The position numbers were made by a program, and so were the translations under genes. The notes beneath the pieces were generated by a model. That model saw only the letters and a list, made by a program, of their open reading frames with translations, made no database searches and was not told where the DNA came from. From Streptomyces sp. NBC_00178 (lineage in GTDB: Bacteria; Actinomycetota; Actinomycetes; Streptomycetales; Streptomycetaceae): 64,000 nucleotides of DNA. The stretch spans positions 6,663,501 through 6,727,500 of the forward strand of contig NZ_CP108143.1 in the NCBI RefSeq assembly GCF_036206005.1, given 5' to 3'. Below are positions 25,718-33,053 of this stretch, piece by piece; within the stretch, counting starts at the first letter, position 1; every line of letters begins with the position of its first letter.

Positions 25718-27163
25718 ATGACTGAAGATGATGTTGAGAAGAGCACCGAATACGACGTCGTGGTCATCGGGGCGGGTCCCGTGGGGGAGAACGTGGCGGA
25801 CCGCACCCGGGCCGCCGGGCTCAGTACCGCCGTGATCGAGGCCGAGCTGATCGGCGGGGAGTGCTCGTACTGGGCCTGCATGCCCAGCAAGGCCCTGCTG
25901 CGACCGATCGTGGCACGCGCCGACGCGCGCAGGGTGCCCGGCCTGAGCGCAGCGGTTCAGGGCCCGCTCGACGCGGACGCCGTCCTCGCGCACCGCGACG
26001 AGACGGCCGCGCACTGGAAGGACGACGGCCAGCTCGCATGGCTGGAATCCGTCGGCGCGGACGTCTACCGCGGCACGGGCCGGCTGACCGGGACCCGCCA
26101 GGTCTCCGTCACCGCCCCCGACGGGTCGGTCCGGCACCTCACCGCGCGGCACGCCGTGGCCGTCTGCACGGGCAGCCGGGCCGTCGTCCCCGACCTCCCC
26201 GGTGTCGAGGACGTCCGGCCGTGGACCAGCCGCGAGGCGACCAGCGCGAAGGAGGTGCCCGGCCGGCTCGTCGTCGTGGGCGGAGGCGTGGTCGGCGTGG
26301 AGATGGCCACCGTCTGGCAGGGGCTCGGCGCCCAGGTCACGATGCTGATCCGCGGCGAACGGCTGCTGCCGAAGATGGAACCCTTCGCGGGTGAACTCGT
26401 CGCCGCCTCCCTGGCCGAGGCCGGTGTCCGGATCATGACGGGGGTGTCGGCCACCGAGGTGCGGCGGGCGGGCCACGACGGTCCCGTCACCGTCGCGCTC
26501 GACAGCGGGGAGAGCCTGGAGACCGACGAGATCCTCTTCGCCACCGGCCGCGCCCCGCGCACCGACGACCTGGGCACCGGCTCGGTGGGGATCGAGCCCG
26601 GCTCCTGGCTCACGGTCGACGACAGCTGCCGGGTGAGGGGCAGCGACTGGCTCTACGCCGTCGGCGACGTCAACCACCGCGCCCTGCTCACCCACCAGGG
26701 CAAGTACCAGGCGCGCATCGCCGGAGCCGCGATCGCCGCCCGCGCGCAGGAGACACCCCTGCTGGAGACCGACCGCTGGGGAGCCCACGCGGCCACGGCG
26801 GATCACTCGGCCGTGCCCCAGGTCGTGTTCACCGACCCGGAGGCGGCGTCGGTCGGGCTCACCCTCGCCGAGGCGGAGGCGGCGGGCCACCGGGTCCGCG
26901 CCGTCGACTACGACCTCGCGTCCGTCGCCGGATCGGGCCTGTACGCCGCCGGCTACACGGGCCGGGCCAGGATGGTCGTCGACCTGGACCGCGGAATCCT
27001 GCTGGGCACGACCTTCGTAGGACCCGGCATCGGTGAGCTGCTGCACTCCGCGACGGTCGCCGTCGCGGGCGAGGTCCCCATCGAACGCCTGTGGCACGCG
27101 GTCCCGGCCTACCCGACGATCAGCGAGATCTGGCTCAGGCTGCTGGAGACGTTCAGGGGGTAG
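25718..27163 (+). CDS. FAD-dependent pyridine nucleotide-disulfide oxidoreductase homologue
   Basis: A 481-residue class I flavoprotein of the lipoamide dehydrogenase/mercuric reductase fold. FAD motif VVVIGAGPVGENVA (about 14-27), redox-active Cys49 and Cys54 in GGECSYWACMPSKALL, NAD(P) motif VVVGGGVVGVEMA (near 195), and LYAVGDVNHR for FAD are present. In the C-terminal dimerisation domain the usual catalytic AHPT is YPT (context VPAYPTISEIW), so the proton-relay histidine of true dihydrolipoamide dehydrogenases is absent. It belongs to a group of unknown substrate, possibly a low-molecular-weight disulfide or quinone. Divergent from the sigma-R-controlled thioredoxin gene. ATG 25718 lacks a good ribosome site. 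Confidence 0.85.
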   Translation: MTEDDVEKSTEYDVVVIGAGPVGENVADRTRAAGLSTAVIEAELIGGECSYWACMPSKALLRPIVARADARRVPGLSAAVQGPLDADAVLAHRDETAAHWKDDGQLAWLESVGADVYRGTGRLTGTRQVSVTAPDGSVRHLTARHAVAVCTGSRAVVPDLPGVEDVRPWTSREATSAKEVPGRLVVVGGGVVGVEMATVWQGLGAQVTMLIRGERLLPKMEPFAGELVAASLAEAGVRIMTGVSATEVRRAGHDGPVTVALDSGESLETDEILFATGRAPRTDDLGTGSVGIEPGSWLTVDDSCRVRGSDWLYAVGDVNHRALLTHQGKYQARIAGAAIAARAQETPLLETDRWGAHAATADHSAVPQVVFTDPEAASVGLTLAEAEAAGHRVRAVDYDLASVAGSGLYAAGYTGRARMVVDLDRGILLGTTFVGPGIGELLHSATVAVAGEVPIERLWHAVPAYPTISEIWLRLLETFRG

Positions 27164-27243
27164 GAGCCGCCGGAGGCGGGCGACGGAGAGCGCGGTCCGG
27201 CACGTGGACGGGGACCGTACGCCCCTCGGCGTCCGTCGTCGCG

Positions 27244-27277
27244 CCCCGGTGGTCTCCGGACCCGGAGACCACCGGGG
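27244..27277. terminator. Strong bidirectional hairpin between the oxidoreductase and tRNA-Trp
   Basis: Perfect 15-bp inverted repeat (27244-27258 with 27263-27277) with a 4-nt loop. It lies 81 bp past the oxidoreductase stop and 18 bp past the 3' end of the minus-strand tRNA, so it can serve both. Confidence 0.75.
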
Positions 27278-27294
27278 GTCCGGAACGCCACGGA

Positions 27295-27369
27295 CGGAGC
27301 CGGCCGGATTCGAACCGGCGTCCTCGCGGTTTTGGAGACCGCGCGCGTCGACCTCTGCGCTACGGCACC
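27295..27369 (-). tRNA. tRNA-Trp (CCA), atypical
   Basis: A 75-nt cloverleaf on the minus strand. Acceptor arms GGTGCCG and CGGCTCC pair except for a U-U at 3:70. The D arm is GCGC/GCGC with a 10-nt loop containing GG. The anticodon stem GCGGT/ACCGC closes loop CTCCAAA with anticodon CCA (27335-27333). A 6-nt variable loop precedes T arm GCCGG-TTCGAAT-CCGGC. Discriminator G73 matches bacterial tRNA-Trp identity, but pair 1-72 is G-C rather than A-U, and position 26 seems to be missing. CCA is not encoded. It differs greatly from the usual bacterial tRNA-Trp, so it is probably a second, divergent copy. Confidence 0.8.
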
Positions 27370-27665
27370 GTCCACCCGACACCGTAGCCGTCCGGTGTTC
27401 CGCTGACCATCCGTCACCACCCCTGCCGCAGAGAGGTGGCGGCGCGCGATCCGTCCCCCGGCCGGCGCCGTCCCCTGTGCGCCGAGGGCCCCCTCCTCCC
27501 GGCGGAGGCGCCGGGCGGCACGCGCGCGCATGCCCCGGGTTCTTCGGGGCGGCGTCCTCGCCACGTCGCCACTGGATGCCGAAGCGGCCGCGCCTTCCCT
27601 CACCGGCCGTCGCGCTCTCCGTCGCCCCCCGTATCGACGATCCCCGTCTGGACGGCCGTCACAGG
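27370..27665. other. Intergenic region upstream of tRNA-Trp
   Basis: No gene is supported in these 296 bp. On the minus strand TACGGT (27386-27381) is a plausible -10 for the tRNA, which would then start about 5 nt before the mature 5' end; no clear -35 was seen. There is no integrase gene or second copy of the tRNA end nearby, so no sign of an integrated element. Confidence 0.4.
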
Positions 27666-28571
27666 TCAGCGGCGTGGGGCGGGGCGCTGCCACCGCGGTG
27701 ACCGGCCCTGGGCGTCCGCCAGGCCGCCCGCACCGAGGAGACCCGTCCCCTCGAAGGAGGTCTCCCGCTGCAACCGGGGGATCTCGCGCCTGGACAGTGC
27801 GGTGACGACCGGCGGCATGGCGGCGCGCACGAGCTGTGTCGCGCGCAGCCACGCGGGCGCGTACACGGCGGCGCGGCGGTGTTCGACGGCGTGCACGAGG
27901 CGCTCGGCCACGTATTCCACCGGGTAGACCTTGCGGGCGGGCCGGGGCATGTGCGCGCGCAGCTCCCGCAGTACGGGGTGCTCGTCCGCACCGCGGATCA
28001 TGTCGGTGTCCGTCCAGTTGAGATAGGCGATGCCCACGCCGACGCCCTCATGGGCCAGCTCGGCCCTCAGCGAGTGGGCGAACGACTCCACGCCCGCCTT
28101 GGAGGCGCAGTAGGCGCTCATCATGGGCGCCGCGCCGATGGAGGCGAGGGAGGCGACCTGCAGGTAGTAGCCCCCGGTGGTCCTCAGGTGGGGCAGGAAC
28201 GCCCGGGCGCTGATCGCGCTGCCGGTCAGGTTCACCTCGATCACACGCCGCCAGGTCGCCGGATCGGACTCGCCGAAGGGGCCGCCCTCCGCCAGACCGG
28301 CGTTCGCCACGACGACCGACGCGTGCCCCATGCGGTCCCTGACCTCGTCGGCGACCTGGCTCATCCGGGCGTCGTCGGTGACGTCCACCTCCCAGCACCT
28401 GGCTCCGGGGATCGTGTCCCGTACCTCGGCCAGGGTGGCTTCCTCCCGGCCGAGCAGGGCCACCCGGGCGCCTCGCCGGGCCAGTTCCCGTGCCATTCCC
28501 GCGCCCAGGCCCCTCGCCGCACCGGTGACGACGGCGACGCGGTCGTGCAGAGGACGAGCTGTGCCGGTCAC
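27666..28571 (-). CDS. Short-chain dehydrogenase/reductase
   Basis: A 301-residue classical-type SDR. The cofactor loop is VTGAARGLGAGMA (TGxxxGxG) near residue 14, NAG near 86, the catalytic Ser within VASLASIGA and Tyr/Lys in SAYCASKAG near 150-154. A C-terminal extension of about 100 residues (with a hydrophobic APAWLRATQLVRAAMPPVVTAL stretch) is longer than in simple SDRs and is common in actinomycete SDRs thought to act on lipid or steroid-like substrates. Substrate unknown. The GTG at 28571 follows AGGAGG at 5 nt; the frame stays open upstream but without a better site. Confidence 0.85.
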   Translation of the reverse strand: MTGTARPLHDRVAVVTGAARGLGAGMARELARRGARVALLGREEATLAEVRDTIPGARCWEVDVTDDARMSQVADEVRDRMGHASVVVANAGLAEGGPFGESDPATWRRVIEVNLTGSAISARAFLPHLRTTGGYYLQVASLASIGAAPMMSAYCASKAGVESFAHSLRAELAHEGVGVGIAYLNWTDTDMIRGADEHPVLRELRAHMPRPARKVYPVEYVAERLVHAVEHRRAAVYAPAWLRATQLVRAAMPPVVTALSRREIPRLQRETSFEGTGLLGAGGLADAQGRSPRWQRPAPRR

Positions 28572-28805
28572 ATGGGCCTCCTGGACGGGTAAGGCCGCAG
28601 GGGTGCTCCGCACCGCCGGGTGAGCGGTCCCGAAGGCCGACGACCCGAGGGCCCGCATCTGCAGCACAGCCCATTCTGGACATAGGGCGCTCAAGGTGCA
28701 TCCGCGCGAGGACGCGGGAGAGACGTCCGGATCGTCGCGTGCGGAGCAAGGGACGGCGTCCGGTGCGCCGGAAGCATGGGACGCGGCCCCCGAGGGCGCC
28801 CGTGC

Positions 28806-30443
28806 TCAGGCGCCGATGCCGTCGTCCGGGGCGCCCCTTCCGCCCCTGCGGCCGAGCGCTCGCTGTGTACGGCCGATCAGGTCGCGGGGGAATCCGGCAC
28901 GCAGCGCGGCGTGGGCGGCGTTCGCCCCCGGCGCCCCGTGCACACCACCACCGGGGTGAGCGGAGGCCGACGCGAGGTAGAGGCCCTTGACCGGGGTCTC
29001 CGGCCTGCCCGTGCCCGGCGTGGGCCGGAACACCAACTGCTGGTGCATCGACGTCGTACCGCCGTTGATCGCGCCTCCGCGCAGGTTGGCGTCGAGGTCC
29101 TGCAGAGCCGGTGGCGCGAGCAGCCGCCGGGCCACGATCCGCGAGCGGAACCCCGGAGCCCACCGTTCCACCTCGGCCTCGACGCGATCGCCCATGGCCT
29201 CCCGCTCGCGCCGGTCCCAGCGGCCGGTCAGCCCGTCGTCCCCGGCGTCCCCGCCGACCCGGTGCGGCACGTGGGTGTACGCCCAGGCCGACTCCGTGCC
29301 CGCGGGCGAGCGGGTCGGGTCGGCGGTGGTCATCTGGCCGAACAGGAGGAAGGGGCGGTCCGGGACCTGCCCCATGCTGATCTGCGCGGCGAACCTCGTG
29401 AGGCCGTTCACGCCGTCGGCCAGATGCACCGTCCCCGCACCCGACGCCTCGTGCGCGGTCCAGGGCACGGGCCCGTCCAGGGCCCAGTCGACCTTGAACG
29501 TGGCGAAGTCCCACTGGAAGCGCCGCAGGTCGGCCGACAGCCGGGCGGGCAGGTGCCGGGACTCGACCAGCTCTTCGTACAGGGCCGGAGCCGACACGTC
29601 GGCGATCACCGCCCGGGACGCCGGCACCTCCTCGCCCCCGGCGGTCCGGACCCCCACGGCCCTGCCCTGACGCACCAGCACCCGCGTCACCCGCTCCCCG
29701 CAGCGCACCGCCCCGCCACGCCGCTCCAGCCGGCCGACCAGGGCCCGCGTGAGCGCACTCGCGCCACCGACCGGTACGGGAAAGCCGTAGCTCTGTCCCA
29801 GCATCGACATGAGCCAGCCGAAGCCGCCGCTGCCCGCCGCCTCCGGTGCCAGATCGGCATGCAGGGCGTTGCCCGCCAGGAGCAGCTTGCCGGCCTCGCC
29901 GCTGAACTCCTCGTCACCCAGCCGCCGTACGGGCAGGACCAGCGACCTGGCAAGCCGTAGTCCTCCCGCCGCCCGCAGCCGCACCGCGAGCCGGGCCACG
30001 GACCTGACGGGCGGGAACGGCGTGAACAGCGCTTCGACGATGTCCGGCCCGAGGCGGGTCCACACGTCGTGCAGACCGAGCCAGGAGTCCCCGTCGCCCG
30101 GTTCCAGCGCGTCCAGCCCGGCGGCGGTGTCCGCGCGCCTGCGCTCCAGGACCGCGCACCGGCCGTCCCGCATCGGGTGGGCGAGCACACGGGGTGCGTG
30201 AGCCCACCGGAGCCCTTCCCGGTGGAGCTCCAGATCCGCCAGGACCGGGGAGGCCGCGGCCAGAGGATAGAAGGAACTGCACACGTCGCTCACGTAGTCG
30301 GGATGCACCCCGCGGTCACTGCGGACCGCCCCGCCCGGCTCCGGCTGCGCCTCCAGCACCTCCACGCTCCAGCCCGCGTCCGCGAGCAGATTCGCGGCGA
30401 CCAGGCCGTTGGGCCCCGCCCCGATCACCACTGCGTCCGGCAC
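28806..30443 (-). CDS. Phytoene desaturase (CrtI)-like FAD-dependent oxidoreductase
   Basis: A 545-residue flavoprotein with the dinucleotide-binding motif VVIGAGPNGLVAANLLADAGWSVEVLEA at the N-terminus and the C-terminal CrtI-type block GLYLASASAHPGGGVHGAPGANAA. This actinomycete group is commonly annotated as phytoene dehydrogenase-like; its reactions are largely unknown and there is no carotenoid gene nearby. GTG 30443 is chosen because GGGAGG lies 5 nt upstream and the FAD motif begins 5 residues in. Same strand as the SDR gene but separated by 234 bp, in which I see no gene. Confidence 0.82.
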   Translation of the reverse strand: MPDAVVIGAGPNGLVAANLLADAGWSVEVLEAQPEPGGAVRSDRGVHPDYVSDVCSSFYPLAAASPVLADLELHREGLRWAHAPRVLAHPMRDGRCAVLERRRADTAAGLDALEPGDGDSWLGLHDVWTRLGPDIVEALFTPFPPVRSVARLAVRLRAAGGLRLARSLVLPVRRLGDEEFSGEAGKLLLAGNALHADLAPEAAGSGGFGWLMSMLGQSYGFPVPVGGASALTRALVGRLERRGGAVRCGERVTRVLVRQGRAVGVRTAGGEEVPASRAVIADVSAPALYEELVESRHLPARLSADLRRFQWDFATFKVDWALDGPVPWTAHEASGAGTVHLADGVNGLTRFAAQISMGQVPDRPFLLFGQMTTADPTRSPAGTESAWAYTHVPHRVGGDAGDDGLTGRWDRREREAMGDRVEAEVERWAPGFRSRIVARRLLAPPALQDLDANLRGGAINGGTTSMHQQLVFRPTPGTGRPETPVKGLYLASASAHPGGGVHGAPGANAAHAALRAGFPRDLIGRTQRALGRRGGRGAPDDGIGA

Positions 30444-30833
30444 CGCGGCCTCCCTCTGCGTCTCTGCGTCGTCGCACCCCCGCCGGGCACGCGGGCAGGG
30501 CGGAGGGCGCGCGGGACGCCGGGCGGCGAGCAGCGGCCCGGCGCCGGTTCCTCCGTACGGTGTACCGGACCGGCGGGTCGTCCCCGGGTACCGGCTCCGG
30601 CAGTTCGGGAACGGGCCGCGACTGCCACCCGGTCGCCGTAGCGCGGAGTGTCGTCGAGGCGGGGCGCCGCGCGCGGGCGCGTCACGGCGGGCTGCCGTCA
30701 CGACGAGTCCCTCCCCCGGCACGCCGGTCGCAGGGTGTCGGCGACGTGACCCTCGCGGCGGGCGGAGAGCCGCTGGGGCGTAGGGCACCGGCGTGGTCGC
30801 GGTGCCCTGGTGCCCGTCGGTGCGGAGGGTGCC
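30444..30833. other. 390-bp interval without a recognisable gene
   Basis: Open frames in this stretch are arginine/proline-rich in every register and have no ribosome site or protein-like pattern. It presumably holds the promoter of the CrtI-like gene, which I cannot place. Confidence 0.4.
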
Positions 30834-31034
30834 TCAGTTCGCGCTGGACTCGTGGGCCCGGATCGCTCTGAGACCGCGCCCCAGGCTGGTGAACTCGGCA
30901 TCCAGGTCGTTCCCGCGCACGAGGTAGTTGTGCACCCGACCGCCCTCCGGGCGCTCGATGGCCCGGTACAGGGTCCCGTTCACGGTGATCGTCCAGTCGT
31001 CGCCGTCCTGGGCCCACCCGACCGTCTTCTTCAC
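30834..31034 (-). CDS. Small hypothetical protein
   Basis: A 66-residue protein with alternating strands (KKTVGWAQDGDDWTITVNGTLYRAIE) and a short C-terminal helix (SLGRGLRAIRAHE), suggesting a small beta-rich fold. I do not recognise a family. The GTG start has GGAG 6 nt upstream, a good ribosome site, and codon bias is normal, so it is likely real. It is divergent from the small membrane protein gene; the 246 bp between them contains no clear promoter. Confidence 0.65.
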   Translation of the reverse strand: MKKTVGWAQDGDDWTITVNGTLYRAIERPEGGRVHNYLVRGNDLDAEFTSLGRGLRAIRAHESSAN

Positions 31035-31280
31035 TTGTGTCTCCTCCGTCGTCGTCGCCGTGGCTCGGCGGCTGTGTATTGGCATGAAGAACGGCCTGCG
31101 GCGCTCCACGGTTCCGGCTTCTCTACGCCATTCGGCTGGACCTGATGAATCGTCACCAGAGAGGCCTACAGCCCGGCTCGAGCGGTGACCGGAGGCGGGC
31201 CGTGACCGGAGGCCGTCGCCGGCATACAGGGCACGGCGCCGGGCACACGGCAGGTCCGACGTCGATGTGAGGAGTTCGTC

Positions 31281-31523
31281 ATGGTGGTAGTAGGCATCGT
31301 TGCCGTATGCGTCGTCCTGGCCGTCCTGGCCTTCTTCGTCCCGCGGTTGTCCCGTCACCCGGAACGCGGTACACAGCGCACTCTGGGACTCGGGTCGCGC
31401 GCGGGCGGCAAGGCCCCAGGTGTGCTGGGCCGGATCTTCAGCAAGCCCTTCCGCAGCAGTTCCAAGGCTGTCGGCCACAGCGGATCGGCCGGCCGCCGCG
31501 CCCGTGGACGCATGCCCTTCTGA
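31281..31523 (+). CDS. Small membrane protein, DUF6411-like
   Basis: An 80-residue protein: an N-terminal hydrophobic helix (VVVGIVAVCVVLAVLAFFVP) is followed by a strongly basic Gly/Ser/Arg tail containing RHPERGTQRTLGLGSRAGGKAPG. It resembles a conserved Streptomyces family of small one-pass membrane proteins that I recall as DUF6411; function unknown. The ATG has GAGGAG 6 nt upstream. A strong terminator follows within 35 bp. Confidence 0.7.
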   Translation: MVVVGIVAVCVVLAVLAFFVPRLSRHPERGTQRTLGLGSRAGGKAPGVLGRIFSKPFRSSSKAVGHSGSAGRRARGRMPF

Positions 31524-31555
31524 CCGCCCGGGAGCCGGATGTCCCCCGCAGCGAA

Positions 31556-31605
31556 GAGCCCCGGTGCCCCAGGACCGCGATGACGGTCCCGGGGCACCGG
31601 GGCTC
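31556..31605. terminator. Long bidirectional terminator hairpin
   Basis: A 15-bp stem (31556-31570 with 31591-31605), one mismatch, then 6 more pairs (31572-31577 with 31584-31589) and a 6-nt loop. It lies between the convergent small membrane protein and acyl-CoA dehydrogenase genes. Confidence 0.8.
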
Positions 31606-31644
31606 CTCCGCTGCCCACCCGGGACGGGCCGGGTGGGCGCAGCC

Positions 31645-32826
31645 TCAGACGAAGGCGCCGAGGCCGGTGATCGCGCGGCCGGTGATGAGGGTGTTGATCT
31701 CCCGCGTCCCCTCGTAGGAGTAGAGCGCCTCCGCGTCCGCGACGAAGCGGCCGATGCCGTAGTCGAGCACGATGCCGTTGCCCGCGAGCAGTTCACGGCC
31801 CCATCCGACGACCTCACGCATCCTCGTGGTGCAGTGCGCCTTGGCCATGGCCGAGTGTTCGTCGCGGAAGGTGCCCTCGTCCTCCAGCTGGGCCAGCCTC
31901 ACGACCATGCCGAGACAGGACGTGGCATCGCTGAGCATGCGGACCAGGAGATCCTGGACCAGCTGGAAGCGGGCGACGGGACCGCCGAACTGTTCGCGCT
32001 CGCGGGTGTAGTCCAGGGCGATGCGGTACGCCGCCAGCATCACGCCCACCGCCTCCCAGGCCACACCGCTCCTGGTGTGCCGCAGCACGTCCGCGGTGTC
32101 CCGGAAGCCGTGAGCCTCCTGGAGCCTGTTCTCCTCCGGCACACGGCAGTCCTCCAGGACGATGTCCGCGTTCTCGACCGTGCGCAGGGCGATCTTGTTC
32201 TCGATGAGACGGGCCGAGAACCCCGGGGTCGCACGGTCGACCACGAAGCCGAGCACACGCCCCTCCCCGCCTTCCTCCCTGGCCCAGACGACGATGAGAT
32301 CGGCGAACGTGGCGTTGCCGATCCACCGCTTCTCCCCGTTCAGCACCCAGGTGTCACCCTCGCGCCGTGCGGTGGTCCGCAGGCCCGCCGCGACATCCGA
32401 CCCGCCCTGGGGCTCGGTCAGCGCGAACGCCCCGATCTGCTCCATCCGGCCCATGGCGGGCAGCCAGCGACGGCGCTGCTCCTCGGAGCCGCACCGGGCG
32501 ATGCTGCCCATGGCCAGCCCCGCGTGCACCCCGTAGAACGTGGCCGTCGAGGCGTCGACCCGGGCCATCTCCATCGCGATGAAGCCGCTGAGCAGACTGC
32601 TCGCGGTGGTGGTGCCGCACTCCTCGTACGCCAGACCCGCGATGCCCAGCTCCCCGAAGCGCGGGATCAGATGGTGGGGGAACGAGGCCTTGCCCCACCA
32701 GGTGTCCGCGTGCGGGGCCACCTCCTCGCGCAGGAACTCCCGCACGCGATGGAGCGTCTTGCGCTCACGCTCGTCCAGCAGCGCCTCGAAACGGTACAGG
32801 TCCTCTTCCAGCATGCCGCCGGCCAT
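31645..32826 (-). CDS. Acyl-CoA dehydrogenase (glutaryl-CoA dehydrogenase-like)
   Basis: A 393-residue FAD enzyme of beta-oxidation type. It shows the AFALTEPQGGSDVAAGLRTTA FAD-binding strand, GEKRWIGNATFADLIVVWAR and the C-terminal ALYSYEGTREINTLITGRAITG block with the catalytic Glu in the YEGT position, as in glutaryl-CoA dehydrogenases. Decarboxylating or simple dehydrogenation cannot be told apart from sequence. ATG 32826 is chosen (GAAGG upstream at 9 nt); an upstream in-frame GTG at 32847 lacks a site. No CoA ligase or transferase is adjacent, so it appears monocistronic. Confidence 0.87.
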   Translation of the reverse strand: MAGGMLEEDLYRFEALLDERERKTLHRVREFLREEVAPHADTWWGKASFPHHLIPRFGELGIAGLAYEECGTTTASSLLSGFIAMEMARVDASTATFYGVHAGLAMGSIARCGSEEQRRRWLPAMGRMEQIGAFALTEPQGGSDVAAGLRTTARREGDTWVLNGEKRWIGNATFADLIVVWAREEGGEGRVLGFVVDRATPGFSARLIENKIALRTVENADIVLEDCRVPEENRLQEAHGFRDTADVLRHTRSGVAWEAVGVMLAAYRIALDYTREREQFGGPVARFQLVQDLLVRMLSDATSCLGMVVRLAQLEDEGTFRDEHSAMAKAHCTTRMREVVGWGRELLAGNGIVLDYGIGRFVADAEALYSYEGTREINTLITGRAITGLGAFV

Positions 32827-32981
32827 CGGGTCCGCCCTTCTCACCACATGTTCTGATCCCGCTCTTTCCAGAGCGACCGCCTACCCGCTGATCCACAAGG
32901 AATACCGTCCGGGCCGCCGCGTCGAACGGCCCCGGCCCCCGCGCGCCCCGCCGCGCCACGGAAGAGGTCACGACCGGGCTG

Positions 32982-32996
32982 GTGTGACCGTCACAC
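32982..32996. promoter_or_regulatory. Palindrome upstream of the 33054 gene
   Basis: GTGTGAC-C-GTCACAC is a perfect 7-1-7 palindrome 57 bp before the start of the plus-strand gene and 156 bp upstream of the acyl-CoA dehydrogenase. Spacing does not fit Crp (needs 6 nt between half sites). A dimeric regulator site is plausible but unidentified. Confidence 0.4.
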
Positions 32997-33053
32997 GATT
33001 GGCTCGTTTGCCCCAGTGACGGTTTCCGCCCACGGCTCGGAAGGCACCCACCC

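Noticed and set aside
27244..27665. Attachment site of an integrated element at tRNA-Trp
   Set aside because: No integrase, excisionase or repeat of the tRNA 3' end is found nearby, and flanking genes have normal composition.
28806..30443. Carotenoid biosynthesis cluster
   Set aside because: Only a CrtI-like oxidase is present; no crtE, crtB or other carotenoid gene lies in the window.
32982..32996. Crp binding site
   Set aside because: TGTGA and TCACA are only 3 nt apart instead of 6; kept only as an unidentified palindrome.
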